Notes under the pieces: model-generated
Seen by the model: only the letters and a program-made list of their open reading frames with translations
Database searches by the model: none
Told to the model about the DNA's origin: nothing
Part shown: positions 4,889-6,747 of the stretch, in pieces
Position numbering within the stretch: position 1 is the stretch's first letter
Layout of the letters: every line of letters begins with the position of its first letter
From: Ignavibacteriales bacterium
GTDB taxonomy: Bacteria > Bacteroidota > Ignavibacteria > Ignavibacteriales > Melioribacteraceae
Assembly: GCA_027080245.1 (NCBI GenBank)
Contig: JALWSN010000223.1
Location: forward strand, 1-6,747
Direction of reading: 5' to 3'
DNA length: 6,747 bases
Position numbers and translations under genes: made by a program

Positions 4889-6112
4889 ATGAATAATTTC
4901 AAAATTCCTTCAAATATAATTCAACGTGAAACTTATCTCGAACGAGTTAAGCCCTTCATTAACAAACCGATTGCGAAAGTTTTTACCGGACAACGCCGCG
5001 TTGGTAAAAGTTACATGTTATTTCAAATAATGCAAATTATTCTTGATGAAAATCCGAACGCTAATATTATTTATATTAACAAAGAAGATTTAACTTTTGA
5101 TGATGTTCAAACAGCAAGCGAACTTAATGACTATATTTTGGAACATTCTTTATCCGACAAAAAGAATTATATTTTCATTGATGAAATTCAATACATTGAA
5201 AATTTTGAACAAACAATACGTTCATTGCTATTAGATGAAAATAATGATATTTACGTTACCGGTAGCAACGCAAAACTGCTCTCAGGCGAATTGGCTACAT
5301 TATTGGCGGGCAGAACTATTGAAATTAAAGTTCACAGTCTTGCATATACCGAATTCCTAACATTTCACAAGCTTGCAGATTCGGATGAAAATTTGATTAA
5401 ATATTTTAAATATGGGGGACTTCCGTATTTAATAAATCTTAACCTTACGGACGAAATTGTTTTTGAATATTTGAGAAATATTTACACGACCATTGTTTAT
5501 CGCGATGTTATTTCCCGATATAATATTCGTAGCTCTAACTTTTTAGAACGTTTGATTAGCTTTCTTGCGGATAATATCGGAAGTTTGTTTTCTGCCAAAC
5601 GAATTAGTGATTTTTTGAAGTCGCAGAGAGTAAACATTGCTCATAATCAAGTTCAAGCGTTTACGGAGTATTTAACTAACGCATTTTTAATTAGTAAAGC
5701 ACAGCGTTATGATGTAATCGGTAAACGAATTTTTGAAATTGGCGAAAAGTATTATTTTGAAGATTGTGGAATTAGGAATGCAATTATAGGGTACAAGCCC
5801 GGCGACAATGCGAAAATTCTTGAAAATTTAGTTTATAATCAACTTTTATTTAAAGGTTACGATGTTAAAATAGGTTGGCTTGATACTGAGGAGATTGATT
5901 TTGTCGCGACAAAAAATAACGAAACTATTTATGTACAAGTTGTATTGCATATTGAAAATGAAAAAACAATGAAACGTGAATTCGGAAATTTGTTAAAAAT
6001 AAAAGATAATTATCCTAAAATAGTTGTTGGAATGGACGAGGAATATAAAAACACTTATGAAGGAATAATTTACTTGTCAGCAAGGAAATTTTTTGGTAAT
6101 TATGAATTATGA
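4889..6112 (+). CDS. AAA ATPase with C-terminal DUF4143 (AAA_14/DUF4143 family)
   Basis: A 407-aa cytosolic P-loop ATPase of the widespread AAA_14 + DUF4143 type, whose cellular role is unsettled. The N-terminal ATPase shows Walker A GQRRVGKS (34-41), Walker B YIFIDEIQ (94-101, D98 and E99), a sensor-1-like TGSNA (124-128) and the family's LAGRTIEI (139-146). The middle holds the helical YGGLPYLI and IYTTIVYRDVISRY segments (175-182, 198-211). The C-terminal DUF4143 domain resembles a PD-(D/E)xK nuclease fold: E312, EIDFV (335-339) and YVQV (349-352), with Q350 where active nucleases usually have Glu. Length is normal for the family and no frameshift is seen. ATG at 4889 is the natural start, matching the family's N-terminus, with no Shine-Dalgarno. 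It appears monocistronic, with repeat tracts on both sides. The last four codons (NYEL) and the stop lie inside an AATTATGAATTATGAATTG repeat. Confidence 0.92.
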   Translation: MNNFKIPSNIIQRETYLERVKPFINKPIAKVFTGQRRVGKSYMLFQIMQIILDENPNANIIYINKEDLTFDDVQTASELNDYILEHSLSDKKNYIFIDEIQYIENFEQTIRSLLLDENNDIYVTGSNAKLLSGELATLLAGRTIEIKVHSLAYTEFLTFHKLADSDENLIKYFKYGGLPYLINLNLTDEIVFEYLRNIYTTIVYRDVISRYNIRSSNFLERLISFLADNIGSLFSAKRISDFLKSQRVNIAHNQVQAFTEYLTNAFLISKAQRYDVIGKRIFEIGEKYYFEDCGIRNAIIGYKPGDNAKILENLVYNQLLFKGYDVKIGWLDTEEIDFVATKNNETIYVQVVLHIENEKTMKREFGNLLKIKDNYPKIVVGMDEEYKNTYEGIIYLSARKFFGNYEL

Positions 6113-6315
6113 ATTGTGAATGGTGAATTGTGAATGGTAAATTGTAAATGGCGCAAAGGCGCAGAGGATAGACGGTTTAGGGGGTAGGAGTTTAGGGGTT
6201 TAGAGGTGAAAAGGTTAAAAGATTAAAAGGTAAAAAGGTTAAGAGGCAAATAGGCGAAGAGGTTAACAAAAATTTTGTGTTTAGGAAGTTTAGAGATTAA
6301 AAGATCATAATAATT
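6098..6315. repeat. Composite repeat tract between the ATPase and MNT genes
   Basis: It begins within the ATPase gene (last four codons) with ATTATGAATT and GAATTGTGAATGG units (6098-6150), continues with GGCGCAAAGGCGCAGAGG (6150-6167; 16 of 18 identical to 4253-4270), then a purine-rich run of GTTTAGG, AAAAGGTTAA and GAGG units (6170-6265). A 13-nt dyad follows, ACAAAA-A-TTTTGT (6266-6278), and then the 34-nt exact repeat 6287-6320, which reaches past the ATG of the next gene. No reading frame, RNA gene or convincing promoter is seen. The run of short purine-rich units suggests slippage expansion relative to the shorter tract at 4231-4344. Confidence 0.75.
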
Positions 6316-6747
6316 ATGAAACAGAACATAATAAATACTCAAATAGCAAATTACTTAAAACAATACGATGATATAGAATTTGCGCTTATTTTCGGTTCTT
6401 TTGCTTCCGGTGAGGCAGGTATTAAAAGTGATTTGGATTTAGGTATTTTTAGCAAGAAAAGTTTTGACCTGCTTTTGCTCGGTAAGATGATAGTGGATTT
6501 GGAGAGAATTACAGAATTGAAAATTGATTTGATTGAGTTAAAGGACATTTATAAGAAAAATCCGCTTTTAGCTTATCAAATTGTTACAAATTGCAAATTA
6601 TTATTTTCAAAAGATGAAAATATTTTTTATGAATTCAAAAGAAAATCGTTTTTATCTTATTTCGATACGGAAAGGTTAAGGAATTCAGTGAATTCAGCTT
6701 TTTATAAACGTATTTCTTCAAGGAAATTCGGAAAAAGAAACTATGCT
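6316..6747 (+). CDS. MNT-domain minimal nucleotidyltransferase (MntA-like antitoxin), 3'-partial
   Basis: The frame opens at ATG 6316 and is still open at the window end (144 codons). It belongs to the minimal nucleotidyltransferases: FGSFASGEAGIKSDLDLGIF carries the exact GSx10DxD motif (G27-S28, D39, D41), with the third metal ligand D71 in KIDLIEL. In studied HEPN-MNT (HepT-MntA) systems the MNT protein neutralises the HEPN ribonuclease toxin by adding AMP to a tyrosine. All catalytic residues seem present. MNT proteins of this type are usually about 130-150 aa, so the stop is probably close, and a HEPN gene would be expected next; none is present upstream, where the neighbour is the DUF4143 ATPase. 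The ATG and next two bases are the end of a 34-nt repeat also found at 4293-4326. No Shine-Dalgarno is seen. An alternative is a solitary MNT protein. Confidence 0.87.
   Translation, partial: MKQNIINTQIANYLKQYDDIEFALIFGSFASGEAGIKSDLDLGIFSKKSFDLLLLGKMIVDLERITELKIDLIELKDIYKKNPLLAYQIVTNCKLLFSKDENIFYEFKRKSFLSYFDTERLRNSVNSAFYKRISSRKFGKRNYA

Noticed and set aside
6351..6548. Minus-strand open frame of 65 codons
   Set aside because: Antisense to the MNT gene, which carries a full GSx10DxD motif on the plus strand.

Overview
The window is AT-rich (roughly one third G+C by eye), and all five to six credible genes lie on the + strand. Several things point to a bacterium of the Bacteroidota/Ignavibacteriota (FCB) neighbourhood: the AT-rich codon use, the near absence of Shine-Dalgarno sequences, the DUF4143 ATPase and nucleotidyltransferase cassettes, and gaps filled with families of short degenerate repeats. 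The repeat style (units ending TCGAAATGACA, GGAATGATGGAA tracts, CTGTGG/CCACAG hairpins, GTTTAG-rich tracts) resembles what I recall from Ignavibacteria-type genomes. That is recollection, not a search result.

Layout. (1) 2-1153: the body of a sulfate adenylyltransferase gene (sat), missing only its extreme 5' end. (2) 1281-1977: a two-gene cassette, a 66-codon small basic protein overlapping by 8 nt a 167-aa DNA polymerase beta-fold nucleotidyltransferase, which looks like a toxin-antitoxin-type pair. (3) 2074-3846: a 590-aa SLC13/DASS-type permease with two central RCK_C (TrkA-C) domains, probably the sulfate importer serving Sat. (4) 3847-4888: about 1 kb without a credible gene, packed with at least five repeat families. 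These include two diverged copies of a ~145-150-bp element and an array of four alternating palindrome half-units. (5) 4889-6112: an AAA ATPase of the AAA_14 + DUF4143 class, with a strong sigma70-like promoter and TTGTAA inverted repeats just upstream. (6) 6113-6315: a second repeat tract. (7) 6316-end: an MNT-domain minimal nucleotidyltransferase with the GSx10DxD motif (MntA type), running off the window; its HEPN partner is expected just downstream.

How the genes fit together. Permease and Sat form an uptake-and-activation pair (sulfate in, then sulfate + ATP to APS + PPi). The small-protein/nucleotidyltransferase cassette sits between them. The right half looks like an accessory region: a DUF4143 ATPase and an MNT protein separated by repeat tracts that run into gene ends. 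The repeats reach the last codons of the ATPase gene, and the ATG of the MNT gene is the end of a 34-nt exact repeat also found about 2 kb upstream.

The best candidates for something under-described are the small-protein/nucleotidyltransferase pair, the alternating palindrome array, and the repeat that carries a start codon. None can be proven novel from this sequence alone.
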